Source: Flavobacterium frigoritolerans
GTDB taxonomy: Bacteria > Bacteroidota > Bacteroidia > Flavobacteriales > Flavobacteriaceae
Direction: 5' to 3'
Length of the DNA: 64,000 bases
Assembly (NCBI RefSeq): GCF_025847275.1
Contig: NZ_JAOZEV010000002.1
Location: forward strand, 248,001-312,000
How positions within the stretch are numbered: position 1 is the first letter of the stretch; each line of letters begins with the position of its first letter. A program made the position numbers and the translations under genes. The notes under the pieces were generated by a model. That model was not told the DNA's origin, made no database searches, and worked only from the letters and a program-made list of their open reading frames with translations. Positions 16,818 through 24,824 of the stretch are shown here, one piece after another.

Positions 16818-17954
16818 TTGATTTACACAACACTTTTAAATATTGCGATTTTTCAAGGAATAGTCTTAGGCTTAGTTATTTTAAAGTCTTCCCTATTCAA
16901 TAGTAATTCAAATAAATATTTAGCATACTTACTATTTACACTTTCAATTATTTTACTAAATCATGTTTTTGAGATTGAAGACGCATTTACCCCTTATCCT
17001 TTTCTACGCTTTATTGACCACATCGAATGGATATTTCTAATACCTGTTTTCATTTTTCTATTTATTATAAACAGGATTGATGATACTGTAAAAAGCAAAC
17101 AAAAAATTTATTTGTGTTTTATTCCATTTGCCTATTCCGCTGTCCTTAATATCGCACAAGATCTTGATAATGTTGCAGGAATCTATACTATTCCTGAGTC
17201 AGGTATTGTTCTAATAAAAATACTTGGTCTGATTCACCTTGCTTTAGCCCTTACATTCATCCCATTCCTGCTGCTTTACTCTTATTTTATGATAAGACAT
17301 TTAAAAGATTCACAGGAAAAAAAATGGATAATTACCTTATTAACAATTGTATCTTCATTGGTATTCGCTTTTCTTATTATCTATATAACCAGCTTATTTC
17401 TACAATTTGACCTTTCTTCTACTATGAGCGTCTTGGCTTTATCTGCAACATTCATCATTCATTGGACATCTTATATAGGCATTTACAAATACAAACTGGC
17501 CAAAAACAAAGATGCTGTTTATAATTTTCTAAATACAGATTTAGCTATTTCGTATAACAATCTGCAAATTGTAGAAAATAGCACACCAGAAGAATATAGA
17601 GAATCTATCACGGCAGATAATCTTTATTTTCAAAAACTAGAACTTCTTTGCAAAGATCAGCACATTTATACCGACAGTACATTAAACAGAGAAAAAGTCG
17701 CTGAAAAACTAGGCATTAGTGCGGGATATGTTTCACAAATTATAAACACAGTAACAGGAGATAACTTTGCCAATTACATTAATCAATACCGTATAGAAGC
17801 TGTCAAGGAAATGATCTCTAATTCTGAATACGAAAACTATAATTTGTTAACGATGGGATTAGAATCTGGATTTACTTCTAAAACGACTTTTTATAAAACC
17901 TTTAAAAAAGTTACTGGTCAGACACCGAATGAATATAAAAATACCAACAAATAA
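16818..17954 (+). CDS. Membrane-anchored AraC-family regulator (seven-helix N-terminus)
   Basis: The 378-residue protein has about seven membrane helices in residues 1-225 and a C-terminal AraC DNA-binding domain in about residues 270-378 (EKVAEKLGISAGYVSQIIN, FANYINQYRIEAVKEMI, LESGFTSKTTFYKTFKKV, TGQTPNEYK). This layout is common in Flavobacteriia and suggests a one-component regulator that senses a signal in the membrane. No in-frame ATG lies near the N-terminus; the TTG at 16818 is the best start because it precedes the first membrane helix. A truncated duplicate of its 3' end lies at 20091-20330. Its target is unknown; the glycosidase-like gene faces it. Confidence 0.83.
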   Translation: MIYTTLLNIAIFQGIVLGLVILKSSLFNSNSNKYLAYLLFTLSIILLNHVFEIEDAFTPYPFLRFIDHIEWIFLIPVFIFLFIINRIDDTVKSKQKIYLCFIPFAYSAVLNIAQDLDNVAGIYTIPESGIVLIKILGLIHLALALTFIPFLLLYSYFMIRHLKDSQEKKWIITLLTIVSSLVFAFLIIYITSLFLQFDLSSTMSVLALSATFIIHWTSYIGIYKYKLAKNKDAVYNFLNTDLAISYNNLQIVENSTPEEYRESITADNLYFQKLELLCKDQHIYTDSTLNREKVAEKLGISAGYVSQIINTVTGDNFANYINQYRIEAVKEMISNSEYENYNLLTMGLESGFTSKTTFYKTFKKVTGQTPNEYKNTNK

Positions 17955-18031
17955 GTAGCACTTTATACATTTTTAAGTTTTTTTGAAATCTATTCCGATC
18001 TTTTTTTATGCAATAGCAACTTAAATATCTA

Positions 18032-18070
18032 TTAGCATTAATAAAAGAGAGCCTCTTTTATTAATGCTAA
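18032..18070. terminator. Bidirectional terminator with perfect 18-bp stem
   Basis: The arms 18032-18049 and 18053-18070 are perfectly complementary with a three-base loop, between the convergent AraC gene and the glycosidase-like gene. Confidence 0.85.
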
Positions 18071-18096
18071 ATTTTCCATTTTATACAATTTTGTTA

Positions 18097-19896
18097 TTAC
18101 TGTTTAATTATCTTGAAACTTTCACTAGCTCCATTTTCAAAACTAATTTTTACAAAATAAATTCCACTATCAATATTTATTGGAGTTACCGATATTTTAG
18201 AATTTGTGCTAACATAATCTTGTTCTAGAACTTGTTTTCCGTTTGCATCAAAAATGGACACTTTTACATAATCGGAAAAAGCAGTTTGAAACTCAATCTC
18301 AAAATAATCGTTAAATGGGTTTGGATAAACCACGTATGATTTATTTATCATTAAATCAAAATCTGGATTACCTAAAGTAGAACTAAAATTTCCTCCTTCA
18401 TTATTATTTTTATCCAATGAAGTAACTACAAAATACTTCGTGTCTTTTAAGGCTTGCGAAACAACCAATTCATTACCCACAACAATATCGATTATCTTAG
18501 AACCATCATCTTTATTGGTTATGGCCTCAGCAGAGTTATTAAAAGCATAGACAACATATTTTACAGGCAAATCACCATCTGAAGCGGCTGCGGGAGTATC
18601 CCATGTTAGTGTTGAATTAACAAATCGGATGTTTTCTGGAACATTAGGACAAATAGCATCTTTACCTGCAATTGGTGGTGCAAATGACTTGTATTTGTAT
18701 TGATTGTTATTTAAGACATCATTAATAGTTTTTGAATTGCTTTTTATACTAGTGTAATTGTATCCAATTTGTCCAAAAGTAGCGTCCATAGAAATGGCTC
18801 TATTTTGAATAAATTGATTTTGTATTTCACTTGCTGCCCAATTATTTGAATCGGTCATTTTGTAGTAAGCCTGACTAATATACAATTGTTTTCCACTAGC
18901 TTTGGCTTGATCATTCCACCATTTTGATAGAGCCACATAATCTTGAGATCCAGTAATTTTCCAATACAATTGAGGAGCTAAATAATCTACCTTACCCGAA
19001 TTCAACCACGCTATTGCATCACAATAAAGAGCTGAATATGCTGAATTTCCAGAAATTCCTGCGGGTATTCCACTTTTCCAAATTCCTGCAGGACTAACAC
19101 CAAAAACGATATTTTTATTTAAATTGGCATTTATAATCTGTATCGCATCGTAGGTTCCCGCGATCATCTGGTTTACATTATCTCTTCTCCAATCAGCAAT
19201 TGTAGCAATGTTGTTTGGATTATTATCAATATAGGTTTGAGCATCTTGGTTTGTAGCCATTCCTCCATTGGGATAGAAATAATCATCAAAATGAATTCCA
19301 TCTACATCATATCGTGTAGCAATATCTTGTACAATACTAATGACATAATTTTTTACTGCAGGCAAGCCAGGATTTAATATTTTTTGTGAATCAGCAGATG
19401 ATGTAAACCACCAAGTGGGTTGGGTAACTGTAATATGATTGGCAGAATTAGTGTATGCAGAGGCTGTTTTTGCTCGATATGGATTTAACCAAGCATGTAA
19501 ATCGAGCCCTCTCTTATGAGCTTCGCTTATAGCAAATGACAAAGGATCCCATAAAGGATTTGGCGCTAAACCTTGTGTTCCTGTCAAATAATATCCCCAA
19601 GGCTCAATACTTGAGTTATATAAGGCATCACACTCTGAACGAACTTGAAGAAAAACGGTATTGTAGCCATTAGCTTTTAGATTATCTAAAATTGCAATTA
19701 ATTCTGCTTGCTGTACTGCTGGTGTAGCTAATCGGTTTGTAGGCCAATTTAAGCTGTAAACTGAAGCTAAAAAAATACCTCTCAAATCGCGCTTTGGATT
19801 ACTTTTGTTAAACTCGGCATCCATTGAACATTGTGCAGTACCACTGGTTAGCACTCCAATAAAAAAAAGTAAAATCATTAAATAGTTTTTTTTCAT
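18097..19896 (-). CDS. Secreted glycosidase-like protein (GHL10/YngK type) with T9SS sorting domain
   Basis: The 599-residue protein has a signal peptide (cleavage near GTAQ). A TIM-barrel-like domain of the GHL10 / DUF187 family follows: RGIFLASVYSLNW, LKANGYNTVFLQVRSECDAL, LDLHAWLNPYRA and DVDGIHFDDYFYP (residues 198-209). The paired aspartates after IHF are the family hallmark. A linker of fibronectin-III character (about 420-510) precedes a C-terminal type A sorting domain (about 520-599; VYPNPFNDYFEIEF, GIYFVKISFENG). That domain directs export through the type IX system and attachment or release at the cell surface. Relatives act on or near peptidoglycan or glycans, but the substrate here is not known. 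It has its own terminator. Confidence 0.87.
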   Translation of the reverse strand: MKKNYLMILLFFIGVLTSGTAQCSMDAEFNKSNPKRDLRGIFLASVYSLNWPTNRLATPAVQQAELIAILDNLKANGYNTVFLQVRSECDALYNSSIEPWGYYLTGTQGLAPNPLWDPLSFAISEAHKRGLDLHAWLNPYRAKTASAYTNSANHITVTQPTWWFTSSADSQKILNPGLPAVKNYVISIVQDIATRYDVDGIHFDDYFYPNGGMATNQDAQTYIDNNPNNIATIADWRRDNVNQMIAGTYDAIQIINANLNKNIVFGVSPAGIWKSGIPAGISGNSAYSALYCDAIAWLNSGKVDYLAPQLYWKITGSQDYVALSKWWNDQAKASGKQLYISQAYYKMTDSNNWAASEIQNQFIQNRAISMDATFGQIGYNYTSIKSNSKTINDVLNNNQYKYKSFAPPIAGKDAICPNVPENIRFVNSTLTWDTPAAASDGDLPVKYVVYAFNNSAEAITNKDDGSKIIDIVVGNELVVSQALKDTKYFVVTSLDKNNNEGGNFSSTLGNPDFDLMINKSYVVYPNPFNDYFEIEFQTAFSDYVKVSIFDANGKQVLEQDYVSTNSKISVTPINIDSGIYFVKISFENGASESFKIIKQ

Positions 19897-20090
19897 AATT
19901 AGTTGGTTTTAATTTGGTTATTTAACACAAAAAAACAACAATACTTTTAATAAATACGTTTTTTTGCGTTTTACCAAATATACAAAACTAAATAATGCAA
20001 AATAATGCAGATTCATAAATAAGCATCAATCCCTTTTTTTCGTCATTAAACACTGAAAACACGCTATTTTAATAGCATTTTAGGTCTTTC

Positions 20091-20330
20091 CTACTTCTGC
20101 AAAGATCAGCACACTTATACTAAAAACACATTAAACAAGGAAAAAGACGCTAAAAAACCAGGCACAAGTGCAGGAGATTAGAGTCTGGATTTACTTCTAA
20201 AACCACTTTTTATAAAATCTTTAAAAAAAATCACTGCTCAGACACCGAATGAATATAAAAATACAAGCAAATAAGTACCACTTTATACATTTTTAAGCTT
20301 TTGAAACCTTTTCTAATCTTTCTTATGCGA
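20091..20330 (+). pseudogene. Truncated relic of the membrane-AraC gene 3' end
   Basis: The stretch matches the 3' end and downstream flank of the gene at 16818. Shared pieces are CTTCTGCAAAGATCAGCACA, ACATTAAACA, GAGTCTGGATTTACTTCTAA, CAGACACCGAATGAATATAA and ACTTTATACATTTTTAAG. About 145 bases of the original are deleted in the middle and the reading frame is broken by several changes. The copy is in the same direction, 2.4 kb further on, with the glycosidase-like gene between, so it is the remains of a direct duplication. Confidence 0.85.
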
Positions 20331-20362
20331 ATTTTGGATTCAAATAATTCAAATCACTTTTT

Positions 20363-20917
20363 ATGAAAAAGATTTTATTGCTAGCTGTTGTTACAGTTTT
20401 AGGTTTTACAAATGTTAATGCCCAAAAAATTAAATTTGGTGCTAAAGGAGGTTTAAACTTTGCAAATATTAGCGGAGATAATACCAAAGGTATGGATGTC
20501 GTAACATCATTTAATTTTGGTGTTTTGTCAGAAATTCCTGTTTCTGATAAATTTTCTTTCCAACCCGAATTAATGTATTCTGGTCAGGGATATAGTTTCG
20601 ATGATAATACAGTTGCCTTAAGTTATCTGAACATTCCTTTAATGGGTAAATATTATTTAACAAAAGGATTGAGTGTTGAAGCCGGACCGCAAATAGGTTT
20701 TTTACTTTCTGCCAAAAATGAGAAGATAGATGTAAAAGATTCGTTTAAAACTTTTGATTTTGGTGTTAATTTTGGCTTAGGCTATAAACTTGACAACGGA
20801 CTTAATTTTGGCGCAAGATATAATCTGGGATTAACCAATATTAATAATGAAGAGGGTTCTTCTAGCAAAAACAAAAACGGAGTATTTCAATTATCTGTTG
20901 GCTATTTCTTTTTCTAA
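20363..20917 (+). CDS. Outer-membrane beta-barrel protein
   Basis: The 184-residue protein has a signal peptide ending near NVNA-QK. The mature part, about 165 residues, consists of alternating strands with aromatic ends: KFGAKGGLNFANISGD, FNFGVLSEIPVSDKFSFQPE, LNIPLMGKYYL, LSVEAGPQIGFLL, FGVNFGLGYKL, GARYNLGLTNI, and FQLSVGYFFF with a C-terminal aromatic residue. This fits the small eight-stranded porin-family barrels (OmpA-like N-terminal type) that are abundant in Bacteroidota. A transport or adhesion role cannot be read from the sequence. It starts 33 bases after the AraC relic. Confidence 0.85.
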   Translation: MKKILLLAVVTVLGFTNVNAQKIKFGAKGGLNFANISGDNTKGMDVVTSFNFGVLSEIPVSDKFSFQPELMYSGQGYSFDDNTVALSYLNIPLMGKYYLTKGLSVEAGPQIGFLLSAKNEKIDVKDSFKTFDFGVNFGLGYKLDNGLNFGARYNLGLTNINNEEGSSSKNKNGVFQLSVGYFFF

Positions 20918-21150
20918 AACTTAATAATTTCAACACTTTTATACCCTAACATTGTATAGAAAAATAGTCGCTTTCTTTGCCAGTTTGATTTCTACCCGTT
21001 TTACTATTACAGGTTTTAACATGGTTGGGGTAAATAATTAAATTAAAAGCTTTTTAAAACGTAGCTTATAATTATTTTTAAACGAAAATGTTTTCATTTC
21101 ATGATTTCAAAGAACTCAAAATTGGTATTAAATATTCTATTACGAATCCT

Positions 21151-21180
21151 AAAACTCCTTAAGAAATTAAGGAGTTTTTT
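21151..21180 (+). terminator. Orphan copy of the tRNA-Val-type terminator
   Basis: AAAACTCCTTAAG, AAA and TTAAGGAGTTTTTT match the terminator after tRNA-Val copy 1. The nearest plus-strand gene ends 230 bases upstream, so its present use is unclear. Confidence 0.75.
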
Positions 21181-21181
21181 A

Positions 21182-21221
21182 GCTTACCGAGTGCCACGGA
21201 TTGTAAATCCACTTTATCGGA
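21182..21221 (+). repeat. Diverged second copy of the 41-base palindromic element
   Basis: It matches 9865-9905 at both ends (GCTTACCGAGT and TATCGGA) and keeps an internal GGATT/AATCC hairpin whose loop reads GTA. The position after the same terminator supports common origin. Confidence 0.6.
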
Positions 21222-21316
21222 ATAAATAATTTAATCCCTTTAAAACATGAAATAATTATTCTTTCGTATTATTCTGTTTTTTTGATACTTTTTATATGCC
21301 AGAGATAATCAATTGG

Positions 21317-21808
21317 CTATTCGAAAAACTCTTTATTGTTTTTATCTTTCCTGAATAATTTATATTCTTCTTTCGCAATAGAATCCAATTCTCTACTAGC
21401 AAAATAACATAGGCATGTTGCTGAAATGTATTTTTTCTTTTTATATAATTCGTCATCATAGTGACTCTCAACCACTGGCATATTATCTGCTATTTTTTTA
21501 CTGTCAGCTCTAATCTTATCCCATTTATCAATAGGAATAATAGTTTCAAAGAATAAATCTTCTTTTTTTGCTAATTTATAAATAGAGTCATTTTTATATC
21601 CTTGGAAGAGGCAGTCATAAAACGCTCCCATTTTATAAGAGTTAACCCATCCATTAATGGATTTTTTTTTGCTATCTAAAGATCCGGGATAATAGAAATT
21701 ATCTCCATAATAGGCATTAAGATTATCAGTTCCTTTAATACTTGTGCAAGAGAACACTGTTACTAGTAGTAACAGTGTTGCAATTCTGATTATTAATTTA
21801 ATATCCAT
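21317..21808 (-). CDS. Lipoprotein, probable Tai4-like immunity protein
   Basis: The 163-residue protein has a lipoprotein signal with the acylated residue at Cys21 (VTVFSC). The mature part is helical: YKMGAFYDCLFQGYKNDS, PIDKWDKIRADSKKIADNM, and a C-terminal ATCLCYFASRELDSIAKEE. The spacing of a central cysteine-containing helix and a late C...S.ELD segment resembles the Tai4 immunity family, which binds and blocks Tae4 amidases in the periplasm. The gene starts inside the last 16 bases of the amidase gene, the expected order for a toxin followed by its immunity protein. The family match is by eye and moderate; the genetic linkage is the stronger argument. Lipid anchoring would place it where the amidase acts. 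Confidence 0.62.
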   Translation of the reverse strand: MDIKLIIRIATLLLLVTVFSCTSIKGTDNLNAYYGDNFYYPGSLDSKKKSINGWVNSYKMGAFYDCLFQGYKNDSIYKLAKKEDLFFETIIPIDKWDKIRADSKKIADNMPVVESHYDDELYKKKKYISATCLCYFASRELDSIAKEEYKLFRKDKNNKEFFE

Positions 21809-23598
21809 ATGTCTATTCTTTCTATTGGTCTCTCAAAAAAGCATCCATATACACAATTTCCCAAATTATTACTACCAGTAAACATAAGATCAGAGTGCCC
21901 AGACATTCCAGTTTTTTCACTATAATCCTTGGTAGTTACCATCGAATAAATTCCCTTAATATCTTTAAGTAATTCTGGAAAATTTTCCCCATTTGTACCA
22001 CCTTCACTCCCTAAATAAGATATGTGATTAGTATTTGAAGGATTTGTTCCAAAAGTTTTTCTCATCCAAATGTTTAACTCCCTAGCATTTAAAAAAAAGT
22101 ATTTCCCTGTAAATTCTGTGCCTCCACCTTCAATTGTTTTACCTGGTAAATTAGGAATTACAATACCTGATCTGTTTAATGCTATCGAAACTTTTGCAGC
22201 ACAGGTGTTTTCGGTTATTCTCGGATATGCAGTTCGTATTTCTTGTACTTTGCCACCTATTAAACCATATACATTATCTGCTCCTACCATAAGTTTTCCA
22301 TCTGTAGAGCGAGCCATTCCATTATAATAATCATTATAACTAGGTAAATCTTGTTTAGGAAAAGTTAAATTTGGATTTTCCCAATAAGCAACATCATAAT
22401 TCCAATCTTGCCCTTCGGAAACACTCATAAACCAATTATTAAATTGGTCAAATGTTGTATCAGGATTATTCTTGAAATAATCCAATGCCCAAGGTACAAA
22501 AGTTAAAGTTTCTGGAACATAACCTCCTTCTAATGTTTTATTTCTTTCTATATAAAAATCAATACTTTTTCGAGCTTCCTTATATTCAACTCTTAACAAT
22601 AGGTCAATTTCTTCGCGGTTCAATACAGTAGTATAGTAATTATAAGGATCATACATAGGTATTGTTAGAATAGGCGTATAGGGCACCATTTTAGTGCACT
22701 TTCCTCCAGAACCTTGCTCAATACAAATAAATTCCGGTGTCCAATCTGGACTTGGACTCGTTGGAGGAAAATAGGCACCTGATCCTTGACTCGGAGTTGA
22801 AGGTGCTGTTACACAACCCGTACATCCACCAGGATATGGGCTAGGGCCAGGATTAGTAGGACGAGGAATAGGAGTACAACTTTCAGAGACAATCCAACCA
22901 GGTTGTTGCCCAGATGTACCAGTGCATGGCTGCCCTGGAGAATGATTCCCTCCTGCAGTACATTGTTTAGGGCTGTAGGTTGTTACGCAAATAGTTAGAG
23001 GTTCATCTATTACTCCATCTGAACCTATTTCAATTGTACCTTTACTTGTATTAGCAGTTGCTGTTGCTTTGTCAATATTTACTTTTCGTTTATAGTATAA
23101 ATATTCAATAGTTTTACTTCCTGTGAAATCAATATTATCATCTGGTTTTACAAGATGTTTTCGTATCGATTCTTTATAATTTTCATCGGGATAGTATGTC
23201 ACAAGATAGGCTGCATCTCTTAGCGCATCTTTTTCAATTACAAGATTTTGAAAAATATAAGAATTTCCAGAATCATTAATTATTGGTATTGTATAAGAAG
23301 TATAATCGTTTAGTATATATTTTTTTACTCGGTTTGATAAATCTAAATTAAATAAATTTTGATTTGTGTTTTTTAAATTGTTCGCATTTTGTTTAAGTTT
23401 TTTTGAAGTCTTCTGTAAAATTGGGCTTAAATAATTATCTTTTTCAATTTCATCGAGACTTATATTTTCTTCTTTTATCCCAGACAGCAATTTTGTTGTC
23501 GCGCTTACCTCTTGCGGATTTTCAAATGTTTCATCATTACAGTTCGAAAACAAAAATAAAACTGAAACAAAGGCAATCCCTAATTTAATTTTTCTCAT
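21793..23598 (-). CDS. Lipoprotein with C-terminal Tae4-like peptidoglycan amidase domain
   Basis: The 601-residue protein has a lipobox at Cys20 (LFLFSNC), a charged helical region to about residue 200, and a Pro/Gly/Cys-rich segment (205-305). A block of about 325-420 contains ALDYFKNNPDTTFDQFNNWF, a type of segment I associate with Flavobacterium toxin-like proteins. The C-terminal domain starts near 440. It has ENTCAAKVSIALNRSG (Cys466), FLNARELNIWMRKTFG, GHSDLMF (His568, Asp570), then NCVYGC (Cys582, Cys586) and IDIWILN. This is the order of the Tae4 family: catalytic Cys, late GH motif, a cysteine pair and a closing tryptophan strand. Tae4 enzymes cut the D-Glu to meso-DAP bond in the peptide stem of peptidoglycan. 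No type VI secretion gene is visible here, so delivery is open. Confidence 0.72.
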   Translation of the reverse strand: MRKIKLGIAFVSVLFLFSNCNDETFENPQEVSATTKLLSGIKEENISLDEIEKDNYLSPILQKTSKKLKQNANNLKNTNQNLFNLDLSNRVKKYILNDYTSYTIPIINDSGNSYIFQNLVIEKDALRDAAYLVTYYPDENYKESIRKHLVKPDDNIDFTGSKTIEYLYYKRKVNIDKATATANTSKGTIEIGSDGVIDEPLTICVTTYSPKQCTAGGNHSPGQPCTGTSGQQPGWIVSESCTPIPRPTNPGPSPYPGGCTGCVTAPSTPSQGSGAYFPPTSPSPDWTPEFICIEQGSGGKCTKMVPYTPILTIPMYDPYNYYTTVLNREEIDLLLRVEYKEARKSIDFYIERNKTLEGGYVPETLTFVPWALDYFKNNPDTTFDQFNNWFMSVSEGQDWNYDVAYWENPNLTFPKQDLPSYNDYYNGMARSTDGKLMVGADNVYGLIGGKVQEIRTAYPRITENTCAAKVSIALNRSGIVIPNLPGKTIEGGGTEFTGKYFFLNARELNIWMRKTFGTNPSNTNHISYLGSEGGTNGENFPELLKDIKGIYSMVTTKDYSEKTGMSGHSDLMFTGSNNLGNCVYGCFFERPIERIDIWILN

Positions 23599-23853
23599 TT
23601 ATTTATGGTTATTGGTTACTAGAATTAGATGCTTTAAGCTTTTTAAATTAAAAGTTATCAGCATTTTAACTCAAGTAAATATATAACAAGAAATCTTACA
23701 AATATGTATTACTTATCTTTTATTAAAAAAATGTACCGATTTGTATCACAACCATCTGAATACAAAAAAGCTAAAAAACCATATAAAAGTAGAACTAAAG
23801 AAACAGGAAGTTTTTATACCTTATTTCACTCGTTCCTTATTATTGAGCACAGA

Positions 23854-24195
23854 TTACAAATCTTTGGATTTCATATCGGTAATAAGCATTTTATTAATCT
23901 CATCTAGAAATTCGATTTCGTCTAGAGGAAGCAACTGCATAACTACTTTTAATATTAATGCAATATCGATAGATGAATCTCTAGCTGTATTTGAAACTTC
24001 AAGAGTTTCGTGATCTAATGCCAGAGTACATAATTTCAACATATTAGTAATAACGTATGAAAGTTCACAGTAATTTGACACCCTGATTTCTGCAGTATAA
24101 CTACCCGTTTTATCGTTTACGGGTTTTATTGTCGTGAAATATCTAGCAATTAATTGCCTAAAGTCCTCAGTGTTTACAATTCCTTGTGCTTCCAT
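23854..24195 (-). CDS. Small cytosolic protein of unknown function
   Basis: I do not recognise this 113-residue protein. It has no signal peptide or membrane segment and looks mostly helical (SYVITNMLKLCTLALDHETLEV, ALILKVVMQLLPLDEIEFLDEINKML), with many acidic residues near the C-terminus. It is divergent from the XRE-type regulator at 24368, about 170 bases away, so the regulator may control it. The length, codon use and clean start support a real gene. Confidence 0.55.
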   Translation of the reverse strand: MEAQGIVNTEDFRQLIARYFTTIKPVNDKTGSYTAEIRVSNYCELSYVITNMLKLCTLALDHETLEVSNTARDSSIDIALILKVVMQLLPLDEIEFLDEINKMLITDMKSKDL

Positions 24196-24355
24196 AATTT
24201 TGATTTTTGCACGTTAAACATTATTTATATTTTCTATTTTTGCTTCTTTCCTACAAAAGAAAGACGACTTAGTACTGTACCCAACCATTAAGGATTGTAT
24301 CTTACCAAGCGGTACTTGTTTTTTACTAAAACCTATTTTTTAAGAGAATTTTAAA

Positions 24356-24363
24356 TATCTTTG
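24356..24363 (+). promoter_or_regulatory. -7 element of the XRE gene, close to its start
   Basis: TATCTTTG matches TAnnTTTG and ends only four bases before the ATG at 24368. Transcription would begin at or next to the start codon, so the mRNA may be leaderless. Confidence 0.5.
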
Positions 24364-24367
24364 AGCT

Positions 24368-24763
24368 ATGAGCACAGCAACTAAACCAAAACATATAGGC
24401 AGAAATATTAGCCGAATAAGAGAGCTACGCGGAATGAAACAAGACGCTTTAGCCTCTGCAATTGGAGTAAGCCAACAATCTATATCTAATATTGAAGCAA
24501 GTGAAACTGTTGACGAAGAAAAGCTACAAGCTATTGCCACAATTTTAGGTGTTTCTGTAGAAGCAATTAAAAATTATAGCGACGAAACAGTTTTAAATAA
24601 TATTCAAAATAACTATGAAGGAGCGGTAATTAACAGCGGTCCAACGATGAATAACAATTGTTCTTTCAATCCATTAGATAAGGTAATTGAACTTTACGAA
24701 CGTTTGGTTCAAGTCGAAAAAGAAAAGATTGAATATTTAGAGAAATTATTAAAAGAAAAATAA
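24368..24763 (+). CDS. XRE-family helix-turn-helix regulator with coiled-coil tail
   Basis: The 131-residue protein has an N-terminal Cro/C1-type helix-turn-helix (about residues 10-68): IGRNISRIRELRGMKQDALA, IGVSQQSISNIEASETVDEE, KLQAIATILGVSVEAIKNY. An Asn/Gly-rich spacer follows, and a short charged coiled coil (VIELYERLVQVEKEKIEYLEKLLKEK) probably mediates dimerisation. Single-domain regulators of this kind are very common in Bacteroidota and have no assigned ligand. It is divergent from the unknown gene at 23854 and ends in its own terminator. Confidence 0.85.
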   Translation: MSTATKPKHIGRNISRIRELRGMKQDALASAIGVSQQSISNIEASETVDEEKLQAIATILGVSVEAIKNYSDETVLNNIQNNYEGAVINSGPTMNNNCSFNPLDKVIELYERLVQVEKEKIEYLEKLLKEK

Positions 24764-24778
24764 GCTTTTTAAAATTGC

Positions 24779-24810
24779 AAAAACTCCATTAGAAATAATG
24801 GAGTTTTTTT
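24779..24810 (+). terminator. Terminator after the XRE gene
   Basis: AAAACTCCATTA pairs with TAATGGAGTTTT and is followed by a T-run. The hairpin belongs to the ACTCC/GGAGT group seen after the tRNAs. Confidence 0.85.
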
Positions 24811-24824
24811 ATGCCAACAACGAA

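Larger units (their letters stand above)
20918..21316. other. Intergenic region with terminator and palindrome relic
   Basis: No gene is seen. The segment carries the ACTCC/GGAGT terminator at 21151-21180 followed directly by a diverged copy of the 41-base element that precedes tRNA-Tyr. It looks like a relic of a tRNA-locus duplication. Confidence 0.6.

Noticed and set aside
21317..23598. A complete type VI secretion system
   Set aside because: Only the amidase-like domain and its partner are here; no Tss gene was seen in the window, so I do not claim a secretion system.
23704..24013. Small plus-strand open frames around 23704-24013
   Set aside because: They overlap the better-supported minus-strand gene at 23854 and have no start or family evidence.
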